A stretch of 64,000 nt of DNA, taken from contig CAVRXB010000003.1 in NCBI GenBank assembly GCA_963724975.1, positions 434,001 to 498,000 of the forward strand. The letters are read 5' to 3'. Source of the DNA: CAIWHR01 sp963724975 (GTDB lineage: Bacteria; Pseudomonadota; Gammaproteobacteria; Burkholderiales; Casimicrobiaceae). The notes under the pieces are model-generated. The model worked only from the letters and a program-made list of their open reading frames with translations. It ran no database searches and was not told where the DNA came from. This document shows, piece by piece, positions 35,965-46,277 of this stretch (positions within the stretch are counted from its first letter, which is position 1; each line of letters starts with the position of its first letter). Made by a program: the position numbers and the translations under genes.

Positions 35965-37091
35965 TCACGTCGGTTTGTCTTGCTGCTGCCCGGGCGCCTC
36001 CGCCTCGCGCCGGGCCGCCACCCAGCCCATGAAGATCTGGTAGCCCAACGCCAGTAGCGTCGCACCGACGAACATCCCGAGAATCCCGGCGGCCGCCATG
36101 CCGCCGAGTGCGCCGATCAGGATGATCGGCATCGGCGCGTCGACACCGCGGCCGAGCATCAATGGCTTGAGGACGTTGTCGGCCATTCCCGCGACGAAGA
36201 TCAGCACGCTGTAGAGGATCGCCTCGACGGTCCCGTAGTCGCCCCTCCACCAAATGTAGCCGATGGCCGGCAGGGTGATGATCAGCGCGGGCACCTGGGC
36301 AATCCCGAGTACCAGGACGATCATCGCCAGCACGCCCGCAAAGGGTATGCCGGCGAGCAGCAGACAAAGGCCGACGAGGATCGCCTGAATGAAGGCAACG
36401 CCGATGACACCTTGTGCAACGGCCCGTATGGTCGCCGTGGATAGCTTCGTGAACTCGGCGCCCCGCGCGGCGCCGGCGAAGCGCTCGAAGATGGCAAGGG
36501 TTGCACGGCTGCCTGCCTTACCGAAGGCCATGATGATGCCGGCGACGATGAAGGCGGCGAGAAATTGCAGCAGCCCGACGCCAATGCCGGCAACGAAGCC
36601 GAGCTGCCGCCTTTGCGAGGTCGCCGATCTTCGGCTGCATGCTGCTGGATCAGCGCAGGCAGGTCTGTGTACGCCGCCGACCAGATCGCATGGAGCTTCT
36701 CGCCGACCACCGGCCACGTTGCGATGGCGTCGGGCGGGGCCGGGATCTCGAGCGTGTTCTCCTGCACGTCGATGATCAATTGATGCACCGAGTCGCCCAG
36801 CGAACTCATCAGCACGGCGGTTGGCACGACGATCAGCGTGACGCCGAGGAGAACCACGATCGTCGCTGCAAGCCCTTGCTTCCCGCCGATCTTGGCCGCG
36901 AGGTACTGGTGCATCGGATAGAGCGCGACGGCCAGTATCAGGGCCCAGATCATCAGAGTCAGGAACGGCGCGAAGACCTGATAGCAAAGCATGACCAGTG
37001 CCAGGATGAGCCCGGCACGGATGAGTACGTCCAGCAGCGCGGACTTATCGAGTTGCCCTGAGTCGGTATCAACTCTGTTGTGCACACTCAT
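35965..37091 (-). CDS. AI-2E family permease, frameshifted
   Basis: The membrane protein has two N-terminal hydrophobic segments (LILALVMLCYQVFAPFLTLM), a periplasmic-type loop, and after the break the family core (GFVAGIGVGLLQFLAAFIVAG, IQAILVGLCLLLAGIPFAG, APMPIILIGALGGMAAAGIL). The frame is lost between about 36645 and 36598. In between, the third frame reads MQPKIGDLAKAAA, which is what the family has there, so two single-base insertions some 40 bases apart explain it best. The corrected protein would be about 375 residues, normal for the AI-2E/PerM exporter family, whose substrates vary. It stands alone on the minus strand. Confidence 0.8.
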
Positions 37092-37233
37092 ATGCGGCTC
37101 CCAAGGGAAATTTCCGGGCCAAGCGAAAACGCCACTGACTATGATAACCGGCCTCGTCGGCGGTCCCGACCGCAGTACGCACAGTCCTCGTCGTTAACCA
37201 GATGCGTTAACCTTGATCGCCATCCGCACTCGT

Positions 37234-37275
37234 TGGGTGGGATTCTGGGTGGGACTTTGGGTGGGGTTTTGGGGG
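37234..37275 (+). repeat. G-run tandem repeat with quadruplex potential
   Basis: Seven runs of three to five G's (at 37235, 37239, 37247, 37251, 37259, 37263 and 37271) separated by 1-5 bases form a 12-bp tandem unit TGGGTGGGAYTY repeated three and a half times. The sequence satisfies the usual G-quadruplex pattern on the plus strand. It lies in the 285-base gap between the divergent permease and EVE genes. Confidence 0.75.
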
Positions 37276-37376
37276 AGCGAACCGGTAGAATTCGGATACC
37301 TCGAACATAGTCGATACACGCAAGTACTTCAATACTCAGCAATTTTTGGAGTCTCTCGGAGTCAGGCGGATACCCT

Positions 37377-37844
37377 GTGCGTAACTGGCTGATGAAATCC
37401 GAGCCCGACGAGTTCTCGATCGACGACCTTGCCGCGGCAAAGAATCGGACGACCGCTTGGTTCGGCGTGCGCAACTATCAGGCACGCAACTTCATGCGCG
37501 ACCAGATGCAGGTAGGCGATCGCGCCTTCTTCTATCATTCGAGTTGCCCGGAGCCAGGCATTGCAGGCATCGTCGAAGTGTCGGCGCCGGCATATCCTGA
37601 CGCCACACAATTCGACAAGAAGAATCCGCACTTCGATCCGAAGTCATCGCGCGACGCGCCCCGCTGGGTCAACGTCGACGTGAAGTTCGTCGAAAAGCTT
37701 CCGCTGGTTTCCCTCGCCGAGTTGCGCGAACACCCGGAGCTTGCACGAATGCGCGTCCTACAGCGCGGCAACCGGCTGTCGATCACGCCGGTGGACCCGG
37801 CGGAGTGGGCGCTCGTCCTGAAGCTCGCCAAGCGACGCCGTTGA
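37377..37844 (+). CDS. EVE domain-containing protein
   Basis: The 155-residue protein is a single EVE domain: WLMKSEPDEFSIDDL, WFGVRNYQARNFMRD, VGDRAFFYHSSCPEPGIAGI and a C-terminal VLQRGNRLSITPVDP. EVE domains, related to YTH/PUA folds, bind modified bases in RNA or DNA and sometimes occur in defence islands, but no other defence gene is visible here. The GTG at 37377 gives the standard start. A TauE-like gene follows after 4 bases. Confidence 0.9.
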   Translation: MRNWLMKSEPDEFSIDDLAAAKNRTTAWFGVRNYQARNFMRDQMQVGDRAFFYHSSCPEPGIAGIVEVSAPAYPDATQFDKKNPHFDPKSSRDAPRWVNVDVKFVEKLPLVSLAELREHPELARMRVLQRGNRLSITPVDPAEWALVLKLAKRRR

Positions 37845-37848
37845 TCGA

Positions 37849-38664
37849 GTGGACTTCGCGCTGATCGTCGCCTTCGTGGCGCTTGGTGCGGTCGTCGGCT
37901 TTCTTGCCGGGTTGCTGGGCATCGGCGGCGGCATGACGATGGTGCCCCTCCTGACGATTGTCTTCACACACCAGGGCTTCGCGACAGCGCATATCGTTCA
38001 CCTCGCGGTAGCGACGGCGACGGCGACAATTCTTTTTACGTCGATCGCGTCGGCTCGCGAGCATCATCGTCACGGCGCGGTCCTGTGGGGAGTGGTCGCT
38101 GGTATGGCGCCGGGGATCGTCGCCGGGTCGCTCGTCGGACCGCAGATTGTCAGCAACATGTCGACGCCGTTGCTGGCGGCGCTCTTTGGCATCTTCATCG
38201 CGGTCAGTGCTACGCAGATGCTGCTCGACCGGAAGCCCAAACCTTCGCGCGAGCTTCCCGGCCGCGGCGGACTCTTCGCTGTCGGAAGCGTCATCGGCTT
38301 CATCTCCAGCATGGTCGGCGCCGGCGGTGCTTTCATGAGTGTGCCATTCATGGCAGCGTGCAACGTGAAGCTGCGCAACTGTGTCGCGACATCGGCGGCA
38401 TTGGGTTTGCCAGTTGCAATCGCCGGCACGATCAGTTTTGTCGTGGCCGGCCTGCATCAGGTCGGGCTGCCGACGTGGTCGATCGGTTACGTCTATGTGC
38501 CAGCGCTGCTTGCGATCGTCGTGGGCAGCGTCGTCTGCGCACCGATCGGCGCGCGCGCCGCGCATCGCTGGCCGGTGCATCTGTTGCGTCGCATGTTTGC
38601 GTGCGTTCTCTACGTACTTGCGGCATATATGCTGTGGAAGTCGTGGAACGTGTGGCGGAGTTGA
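37849..38664 (+). CDS. TauE/SafE family permease
   Basis: The 271-residue integral membrane protein has about eight hydrophobic segments in two halves. The family motif appears as FLAGLLGIGGGMTMVPLL in the first half and FISSMVGAGGAFMSVPFM in the second, the internal duplication typical of TauE/SafE (DUF81) anion exporters for sulfite, sulfoacetate or related compounds. GTG start at 37849 follows the EVE stop by 4 bases. The substrate is unknown. Confidence 0.9.
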   Translation: MDFALIVAFVALGAVVGFLAGLLGIGGGMTMVPLLTIVFTHQGFATAHIVHLAVATATATILFTSIASAREHHRHGAVLWGVVAGMAPGIVAGSLVGPQIVSNMSTPLLAALFGIFIAVSATQMLLDRKPKPSRELPGRGGLFAVGSVIGFISSMVGAGGAFMSVPFMAACNVKLRNCVATSAALGLPVAIAGTISFVVAGLHQVGLPTWSIGYVYVPALLAIVVGSVVCAPIGARAAHRWPVHLLRRMFACVLYVLAAYMLWKSWNVWRS

Positions 38665-38701
38665 CGAACCGCGCCCCAACGACATCGGGTCCTGGCAGAG
38701 G

Positions 38702-41119
38702 TCAGGGCGGCGGCCGACGGACGTTCTCGGAGGTTCCTCCAGGAACGCCACTCGCGCCGCGCTCGCGGACCGGAATCGTCGTAACCGCCGTCGGCCGAGT
38801 GCCGATCCACTCGGGCAAGGGTCGCGGAGGAGTGCCGCCGGCGCCCGTACCGCCCGAACCCGACGTGCAATGGCAATTCTCGTCGGGCATGGCGCCGTCC
38901 TGGCACCGCATCCTGAACAGGCAACCGTTGATCGAACGGCTTCCATGCGCCGCGATGCGGATCGCACACGCAACCCTCTCGCGTCCCCGCGCTCAGAATG
39001 CCGTCGGCGCAAAGTTCCAGACCGCATGCCCGGTTCGGCGCCGCCGGATCGGCGGCGCCCAGCAGGCAGAGGTCAGCATCCCCCACGGCGGCCGATGTCG
39101 ACGGCGCGTCTGGCGCCGGGTGTTCGACAGGACCCCGCGGCCGCGCGGGTGGCAAATCGCTGCGAACGGGACGGCCGGTGGCGCGAGCGATCGCACCCAG
39201 CAGTCCTTGCGTGCAGGCATTCGCCGCCGCGAGTTCGCGACCGAGCGCCGTGCACGTGTCGGAGCACGCACCAGCGTCGGCGCAGTCCTTCTTGTTGAGC
39301 CCCTTCATGATCTCACTCATGCGGTCGAAGCTGTCCATGCGTTTGAGCTCGTCCCTCGCATCTTGAGCTGCCTGAACGGCGGCGTGATTTTCCGGATGTT
39401 GTTGCGCGGCCTTGATGATCGCCTCGAGCTCGCGCCGGCGTTTCGCGTCGGCCGACTCGGGCGTGCCGCCGTCTCCCTTCGTACCCGCATCTCCCTGTTC
39501 CGCTCGGAGCGCTGGTGCCGCTGCTCGGTGGGCCAGCGGTTCCGGACGCTCCTTTGGCAGGCGGTGTGTTGCCCGATGACGGGGTCGCGCCGCCACCGGT
39601 AGGTGGCTCCGCCGGCTTTCCTTCGCAGGACTGGCCGGGGCAAGGATCGTACTTGTCTGCGCAGGATTTGCCCGGACAGCGATCGTACGGCGCCTTTGCG
39701 CCTGCGGCGTCGTCGGCGAGTTTGCATTCAGCGCCCGACGGGACGCCGGGAATTGCTCGCTCCCCACAGTCGAATCGTCGGTCGTTCCACCGCCCGTGGC
39801 GGCGATGATGCAAGCGTCGAACGTGTCGAACGGATTGGTTGGCTTCGCAATCTCGCACGCTTCGGGCAGTGCGGACGGGCCTTGATTCGCGCCGCCGGCG
39901 ATTCGACAGATGCTGTTCATCGCGCTCCAGTCGTCCGGTCCGAGCTTTGGCCAGCGCCAGTCGACGCCGCTTTGCGCGGCGGGTGCCATTCGGGCCACTG
40001 CGGGCATCATCGGATCAGAGCGAACCGAGCCGCGCGCCGCGGGTGTTGCCGCGGAGGTCGCTGCATCGCACGTGCGCGTCGGGCACACGTATCGCGGATC
40101 GACACCGAGGAGCTGGGGCGGCTGGCTGATCATTCCGGCAAGCGCGCAATCACCTAGCCCGATCGCTCTGGGATCGCGCAGCGAGCGCAGGAACAACGCG
40201 AAATCGACACAGGTGGGCTGAATGACTCCAGGCGCGCAACCCGGGAACCCGATCAGTTTGCCCGATCGGCGATTCCACAGAAGCAACGTTCCAGACGCCC
40301 AGCCGGCGCGCGCGACGTCCGTTTCGATCACTCCGCCGTACGCGGCAAACCATTGCCAGGAACGCGTCCATTGGCCGCGATGCTTGCGGCTGTCGAGCAC
40401 CAGCACCTCGATCGGTGCGGCGAGGCGCGCGAGGGCGGGGATCAGCGCGCGGAGGCCGAAGCTGGCCATGCGCGTCGACGTGTCGTCGAACGCGTCCGCG
40501 AGCGCCTCGTCGAGGAGCCCCAGTTGGCGCTCGCTCAGGCAAGCGACTTGCACCGCAATGTCGTGGAGCCTTGCCTCGGCGCTCCGCTGACTGCCCTCGA
40601 CGAGTACGCGAACGCTGCTCGCGCGCCGTATTCGAAGATGAGCCGCTCGGCCACCACGTCGCCAGCGCAACCGGGATCGTCGATCAAGCCGTCGACGACC
40701 GTGTGGAACCGCGGGCCCAGTTGGCGGCGGACGCCGATCGCAAGATCCAGCATCGCCAGCGCCAGCGGCTCATCGATGACGAGATCGCGCGGCCGGGCGG
40801 AAGGAATGCTCGCCCATGCGCGGCTGCGCGCCCGGTCGAGGTTCTTCTCGGCCGTCTCCCACGACGTCATCGCGGCGCCGCGTTTATCCGCCGCGAGCAA
40901 GCGCGCCTGGGCGGCGGCTGCGAGTGCGTCCTGGCGCTCGACGTCGTACAGAACCGGTCGCGAAGCGCGGAGCGCGGCGACTGCCGAGGCCCTCGTCGTC
41001 AGTGAGGACTTGTCGGCAGCCGTTGGGCCAGGTTGCGCGACGCCGGCTGAATGAGGGAACGCCGTTCCGGCGAGGACCGCGAGCAGCAGCGTGCGAACGA
41101 CGCGGTTCGTGCGCGACAT
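38702..41119 (-). CDS. large cysteine-rich secreted protein of unknown family, several frameshifts
   Basis: An ATG at 41119 opens a protein with a signal peptide (VVRTLLLAVLAGTAFPHSAG). Reading continues through at least four frame changes near 40610, 39750, 39510 and 38930, and ends at 38702. The stitched product is about 800 residues. Visible blocks are an Ala-rich helical N-terminus, GFPGCAPGVIQPTCVDF, a low-complexity Pro/Gly/Ser linker with two copies of YD-x-CPG-x-SC, a helical DELKRMDSFDRMSEIMKGL segment, and a C-terminal domain with closely spaced Cys (RACGLELCADG, GCVCDPH, RCQDGAMPDENCHC) that suggests disulfides outside the cytoplasm. I recognise no family. It could be a decaying gene or an intact gene with sequence errors. 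Confidence 0.6.
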
Positions 41120-41205
41120 GGCGACCTCCATTCGAATCACGCAGAGCGTCGAGTATTCGGGCGCTTCGGGGCGCGCGGGTCAACCGGCGGCTCGAGTCGC
41201 GCGCG

Positions 41206-42686
41206 CTACGAATACCTGTCACGCAGGACGTTCTTCTGGACCTTTCCCATCGCGTTCCGAGGGAGCTCGTCGACGAAGTGCACGCGCTTCGGCACCTTGA
41301 AGCCCGCGATTTCCATCTTGAGCGCTGCGATCACGTCGCGTTCGCTCGGGGAGTGGCCGGCGCGCGCAACGACGACCGCCGTGACCGCCTCTCCGAAATC
41401 CGCATCAGGCACACCGATCACCGCGGATTCGGCGACGCCCGGCAACGCATCGATCTTCTCCTCGATTTCCTTGGGATACACGTTGAGGCCTCCTGTGATA
41501 ATGAGGTCCTTGGCACGGCCAACGATCCGCAAATAGCCATTCTCGAGAATCTCGCCCACGTCGCCGGTCCGGAAGAAGCCGTCGGCCGTGAACTCGTCGC
41601 GAGTCTTCTCCGGCCTGCGCCAATAACCCGCAAAGACGTTCGGACCCTTGACCTCGATTCCACCAACGCCGCCGTTGCTGCCATCGCTTGCAATGCGCAC
41701 CGACACGCCGTGCAGCGGCGGGCCGACCGTGCCGGCGATGCGCTCGCCATCGAGCGGATTCGACGTGTTCATGCCGGTTTCGGACATCCCGTAGCGTTCG
41801 AGGATCGTGTGGCCAGTGCGCCGCTCGAATTGTTCGAAAGTGTCGGGCAACAGCGGCGCCGAGCCCGAAATGAAAAGCCGCATCGATCGACAATCGGCGG
41901 TGCCGAACGCGGGGTCGGCGAGCAAGCGGGTGTAAAACGTCGGCACGCCCATCATCACGGTCGCACGAGGCAAGAGCGCGCGAACCTCCTCCGGCTCGAA
42001 TTTCGCGAGCCACAGCATGCGGCTCCCCGACAGCAGCACGCAATGGACGGCGACGAACAAGCCATGGATGTGGTAGATCGGCAGCGCGTGGAGCAGCGTG
42101 TCGCCACGCGTGAACCCCCAGTGCAGCGACGAGCGCGAGTGCGTTGCTGCCGAGATTGCGGTGCGTGAGCATCGCCCCTTTCGATCTCCCGGTAGTCCCC
42201 GACGTATAGACGATGGCGGCGAGATCGTCCGGTGCCGACGTAACGGTATCGAACGTAGAAGGCTCGCCCGCCGCACGCTCCAGCAGCGATCCTGTTCCAG
42301 GACCGAGCGTCAGGACGGCGCTTTCGGGGCGAATCGTCGCCACGGCCTCGGCGGTATCAGGCCGGCAGACGATCACGCGCGGTTCGGCGTCACCGAAGAA
42401 GTAGGCGAGCTCGCCTTTCTGATAACCGGTGTTGAGCGGCAGGTAGGCAAGGCCGGCGCGCAGGCACGCGAGATACAGGGCGAGCCCTTCCCAGCATTTA
42501 TCGATCTGCGCGGCGACCCGGTCGCCCGCGCGTGCAACCTGCGCGAATGAGCGCATGCGCGATACGCGCTGACTCCGTGTCGAGCCGGTCGTAGTGGATG
42601 ACCGGACCGTCGGGGATCAGCAGACACGGTTCCCCGATCCGGTCATCGAAATGGCTGCGGAGAAGCGCGTAGAAGTTGGCGTTCAT
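41206..42686 (-). CDS. AMP-forming acyl-CoA synthetase (MatB-like), two frameshifts
   Basis: Motifs in order are the N-terminal NANFYALLRSHFDDRIG, the P-loop VYTSGTTGRSKGAML, HALPIYHIHGLF, ISGSAPL, ERYGMSETGM, TGDVGEI, GRAKDLIITGGLNVYPKEIE and the C-terminal LPRNAMGKVQKN with the adenylation Lys. These match malonyl-CoA synthetases, a family that also includes oxalyl-CoA synthetases. Frames change near 42526 (one extra G in a GGG run) and near 42118 (one extra G in a GGGGG run); removing both gives MatB-like spacing and about 492 residues. Position next to formyl-CoA transferase and oxalyl-CoA decarboxylase makes oxalate or malonate the likely substrate. Confidence 0.85.
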
Positions 42687-42751
42687 GCGGGCGCCATCGA
42701 TTGCCGCGCCACGGCACCGTCGCCATTACAGCACAACGTCTGGCCTTGTCT

Positions 42752-44882
42752 TCAGACCAGGCCGGCGCCGCGTGCCCACTTGTACTTCGCGCCGAGCACC
42801 ATCACCGGCATCTCGGTCGAGTAGGGGTAGGCCGGAATCCCGTGGTCGAACAGGTATTCGGCCGCTTCCTCGACCTCGACGTCGCCTGCGAGCGAAGCGA
42901 CCACCGGCTTGTGGATGCCCTTCGCCTTCATCTCGTCGACGACTTCGACGATGATCTTCGCGAACACCATGGGCGGCGTCACGATCGTGTGCCAGTAGCC
43001 GAGGATCAGCGAGTGGATCCGCGGGTCCTCGAGGCCCAGCCGAACAGTGTTCTGATACGTCTTGGGCGGCTCTCCGCCGGTGATGTCGACCGGATTGCCA
43101 GCGGCGCCAAACGGCGGAATGAACTTGCGAAACGCTGCGTCGAGGTCGGGCGGCATCGCCATCAGCTTGAGACCGTTGTCAACACATGCATCGGACAACA
43201 GCACGCCCGAGCCGCCGGCGCCGGTGATGATCACGATGTTCTCGCCCTTCGGCGTCGGCAGCACCGGAATCCCGCGCGCGTACTCGAGAAGCTCGCGCAG
43301 CGCTTTCGCGCGGATCACGCCCGATTGCCGCAGCACGTCGTCGTAGATCTTGTCGTTGCCGGCCAGTGCACCCGTGTGCGATGAGGCGGCGCGCGCGCCG
43401 AGGCTCGTGCGCCCGGCCTTCAGCATCACGACCGGTTTCTTCTTCGACACGCGCTTCGCCACCTCGGCGAACGCGCGGCCGTCCTTCAGGTCCTCGCAGT
43501 GCTGCGCGATGATGTGCGTGTTGTCGTCCTGCTCGAAGAACGTGAGGAGATCGTCCTCGTCGATATCGGACTTGTTGCCGAGGCCGACGATCGCCGAGAC
43601 GCCCATCTTGGCCGATCGCGAGAAGCCGATGATCGCCATGCCGATGCCACCGGACTGCGACGATAACGCGGCGTGGCCCTTGACGTCGTATGCGGTGCAG
43701 AACGTCGCGCAGAGGTTCTTCCACGTGTAGTAGAAGCCGTAGATGTTGGGGCCCATGAGACGGACGCCGTACTTGTGCCCGATCGCCTGGATTTCCTTCT
43801 GGCCTTCGATGTTGCCGGTTTCGGCGAACCCCGACGGGATCAGCACGGCGCCGGGGATCTTCTTCTCGCCGCACTCGACGAGCGCCGCCGCCACGAACTT
43901 CGCGGGGATCGCGAACACGGCGACGTCGATCGTCCCCGGGACGTCCTTAACGCTCTTGTAGGCCTTCTGCCCCATGATCTCGTCGGCGGACGGATTGATC
44001 GGGTAGATCTTTCCCTTGTAGCCGCCGTTGATGAGGTTCTTCATCACCGAGTTGCCGATCTTGCCCGTCTCGCCGGAGGCGCCAATCACGGCCACCGCAT
44101 CCGGCTTCATGATCCGGTTCATGTCGCGGACGATGTCGTCGTGCTTCGGGCGGAAGCGCGGCGCCGGCGGATTCCAGTCGACGCACGATGCGCACGTCGG
44201 CCGCGGTCGCGCCCTTGTCGGTCGCGAACACCGGGTTCAGGTCCATCTCGGCGATCTCGGGGAAATCGGCGACGAGTTGCGAGACGCTACGGATCACGTC
44301 CGCGAGTGCCGCGCGGTTCACGCCCTTTGCACCGCGCACGCCCTTCAGGATCTGCGCCGCGGCGATCCCGTCCAGCATGGACAGCGCATCCTCCTTCGAC
44401 GCAGGTGCGAGCCGGAACGTAATGTCCTTCAGCACCTCGACCAGCACGCCGCCCAGCCCGAAGGCGACGAGCTTGCCGAACGACGGATCCGTCACGGCGC
44501 CGATGATCACCTCCTGGCCGCCGCCGACCATTTGTTGCACCTGCACGCCGGCGAGCTCCGCCTTGCGGTTGTATTTCTTCGCGTTCGCCATGATGGTCGC
44601 GAAGCCCTTCTTGACGTCCGCGGCGGTTTTCACGCCGACCAGCACGCCACCGGCTTCGGTCTTGTGCAAAATCTGCGGCGACACGATCTTCAGCACGACG
44701 GGGTAGCCCATCGCGGTCGCAATCTTCGCCGCCTGCGCAGGGGTCGTCGCAACACCCTCCTTCGGCACCGGAATGTCGTACGCGTCGCAGACCGCCTTGC
44801 CCTCGGGTGCCGTCAACGACGCACGACCTTCTGCTTTCACGCGATCGAGAATGCGCCGGACTTCCTTCTTGTTGTTTGCCAT
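42752..44882 (-). CDS. fused ADP-forming acyl-CoA synthetase (ATP-grasp + CoA-binding), frameshifted
   Basis: The first ~240 residues are an ATP-grasp (beta) module: DAYDIPVPKEGVA, MGYPVVLKIVSPQILHKTEA, GGGQEVIIGAVTDPSFG, EIAEMDLNPVFA. The rest is an alpha module with a CoA-binding Rossmann fold (AVAVIGASGETGKIGNSV), a succinyl-CoA ligase-like flavodoxin fold with the phospho-His region SSHTGALAGND, and GAGGSGVLLSDA. The frame shifts near 44183 between IV and VDWNPPAP; removing one C joins both parts into about 710 residues. The family makes acyl-CoA from acid, ATP and CoA with ADP release, or runs in reverse. Its place in the oxalate cluster suggests formyl-, oxalyl- or acetyl-CoA chemistry, unproven. 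Confidence 0.85.
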
Positions 44883-44936
44883 CGTCGTTTCCTTCGGTTC
44901 ACATCGAGCGGCCCAAGGCGCCGCGTTCCGGAATGT

Positions 44937-46184
44937 TCAAATCGCTTTTTCCGCGCGCAACGCGGAGATCGCATCCTTGCTGTAGCCGAGTTCAGCCAGC
45001 ACGTCGTCGGTATGCTCGCCCAGAAGCGGTGATCGCGTGACTTCCGTCGCGCTGTCCGACATCTTGATCGGATTGCCGACGGTCAGATACTTGCCGCGCG
45101 TCGGATGATCGACCTCGACGACGGTTCCCGTCTTGCGCAGCGAAGGCTCCTCGGCGATCTCCTTCATCGACAGGATCGGTCCGCACGGGATGTCGTGCTT
45201 GTTGAGGATGTCCATCGCCTCGAACTTGCTCTTGGTCTTGGTCCACTCCTCGATCTGGCCGAAGATCTCCATCAGGTGCGGCAGCCGCGCCTTCGGCGTT
45301 GCATAACGAGGATCGGTGAGCCATTCCGGCTTGCCGATCACCTCGCAGATGTCCTTCCACACCGGTGCCTGCGTAATGAAGTAGATGTACGCGTTGGGAT
45401 CGTTCTCCCAGCCCTTGCATTTGAGGATCCAGCCGGGCTGGCCGCCACCCGACGCGTTGCCAGCCCGGGGCACCGCATCGCCGAACTTGCCGTTCGGATA
45501 CTGCGGGTACTCCTCCATGACGCCGGTGCGCGCGAGGCGCTGCTGGTCGCGAAGCTTCACTCGGCACAGATTGAGCACGCCGTCCTGCATCGCCGCAAGC
45601 ACGCGCTGTCCGCGGCCCGACGTGTTGCGCTGGTAGAGAGCGGCGACGATACCGAGTGCGAGGTGGAGGCCGGTACCGGAATCGCCGATCTGCGAACCCG
45701 TCACCATCGGTGGGCCGTCATCGAAGCCGGTGGTCGACGCCGAACCGCCCGCGCATTGCGCGACGTTCTCGTAAACCTTGCAGTCCTCGTACGGACCCGG
45801 CCCGAAACCCTTGACGGACGCCATGATCATCCGCGGATTGAGCTCTTGGACGCGCTCCCATGTGAGGCCCATCCGGTCGAGCGCGCCGGGCGCGAAATTC
45901 TCGACCAGCACGTCGCAGTGCTTCACCAGCGATTCAAGGATCGCCTTGCCCTTCGGATGCTTCGCATCGACGGTGATCGAGCGCTTGTTGTGGTTCAGCA
46001 TCGTGAAATAGAGGCTGTCCACGTTCGGAATGTCGCGGAGCTGCCCGCGAGTGATGTCGCCTTCGCCCGCGCGCTCGACCTTGATGACGTCCGCGCCGAA
46101 CCACGCGAGAAGCTGTGTGCAGGTCGGTCCCGACTGCACGTGCGTGAAGTCCAGGATGCGGACCCCGTCCAGTGCCTTACCCAT
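44937..46184 (-). CDS. frc: formyl-CoA:oxalate CoA-transferase
   Basis: The 415-residue class III CoA-transferase starts with LDGVRILDFTHVQSGPTCTQ, continues with WFGADVIKVER, and has the catalytic Asp168 in GSQIGDSGTGLHLA (Asp169 in the Oxalobacter enzyme). LVENFAPGALDRMGL and the C-terminal PHLMEIFGQIEEWT region are in place. It moves CoA from formyl-CoA to oxalate, releasing formate and giving oxalyl-CoA for the decarboxylase encoded 93 bases upstream on the same strand. Class III family members can be misassigned, but the neighbour makes this call firm. Confidence 0.92.
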   Translation of the reverse strand: MGKALDGVRILDFTHVQSGPTCTQLLAWFGADVIKVERAGEGDITRGQLRDIPNVDSLYFTMLNHNKRSITVDAKHPKGKAILESLVKHCDVLVENFAPGALDRMGLTWERVQELNPRMIMASVKGFGPGPYEDCKVYENVAQCAGGSASTTGFDDGPPMVTGSQIGDSGTGLHLALGIVAALYQRNTSGRGQRVLAAMQDGVLNLCRVKLRDQQRLARTGVMEEYPQYPNGKFGDAVPRAGNASGGGQPGWILKCKGWENDPNAYIYFITQAPVWKDICEVIGKPEWLTDPRYATPKARLPHLMEIFGQIEEWTKTKSKFEAMDILNKHDIPCGPILSMKEIAEEPSLRKTGTVVEVDHPTRGKYLTVGNPIKMSDSATEVTRSPLLGEHTDDVLAELGYSKDAISALRAEKAI

Positions 46185-46206
46185 ACGTTCCCCTATGCAA
46201 ATTTGT

Positions 46207-46277
46207 ACCCCCCGAAGCGGCGCTGCGCGCCGCTTCCCCCTGAGGGGGCGAGCGCCTTGGGGGCTGCCCTGCGGCGC
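46207..46277. repeat. REP-like intergenic palindrome
   Basis: Between oxc and frc lies a GC-rich element with the core CCCCCTGAGGGGG (46236-46248), followed by CCTTGGGGG. It resembles the element at 49071-49143 and the palindromic repeats seen between genes in many Burkholderiales. It may fold in the oxc-frc mRNA. Confidence 0.65.

Noticed and set aside
37377..37844. A defence island around the EVE-domain gene
   Set aside because: Its neighbours are an anion-exporter-like permease and an AI-2E permease; no restriction, toxin, nuclease or other defence gene is visible.
38610..40670. The 686-codon minus-strand frame taken as one natural gene
   Set aside because: Its middle and C-terminal parts contain stretches that are natural only in another frame (DRCPGKSC, DENCHC), so it is better explained as one longer gene with indels than as a gene in its own right.
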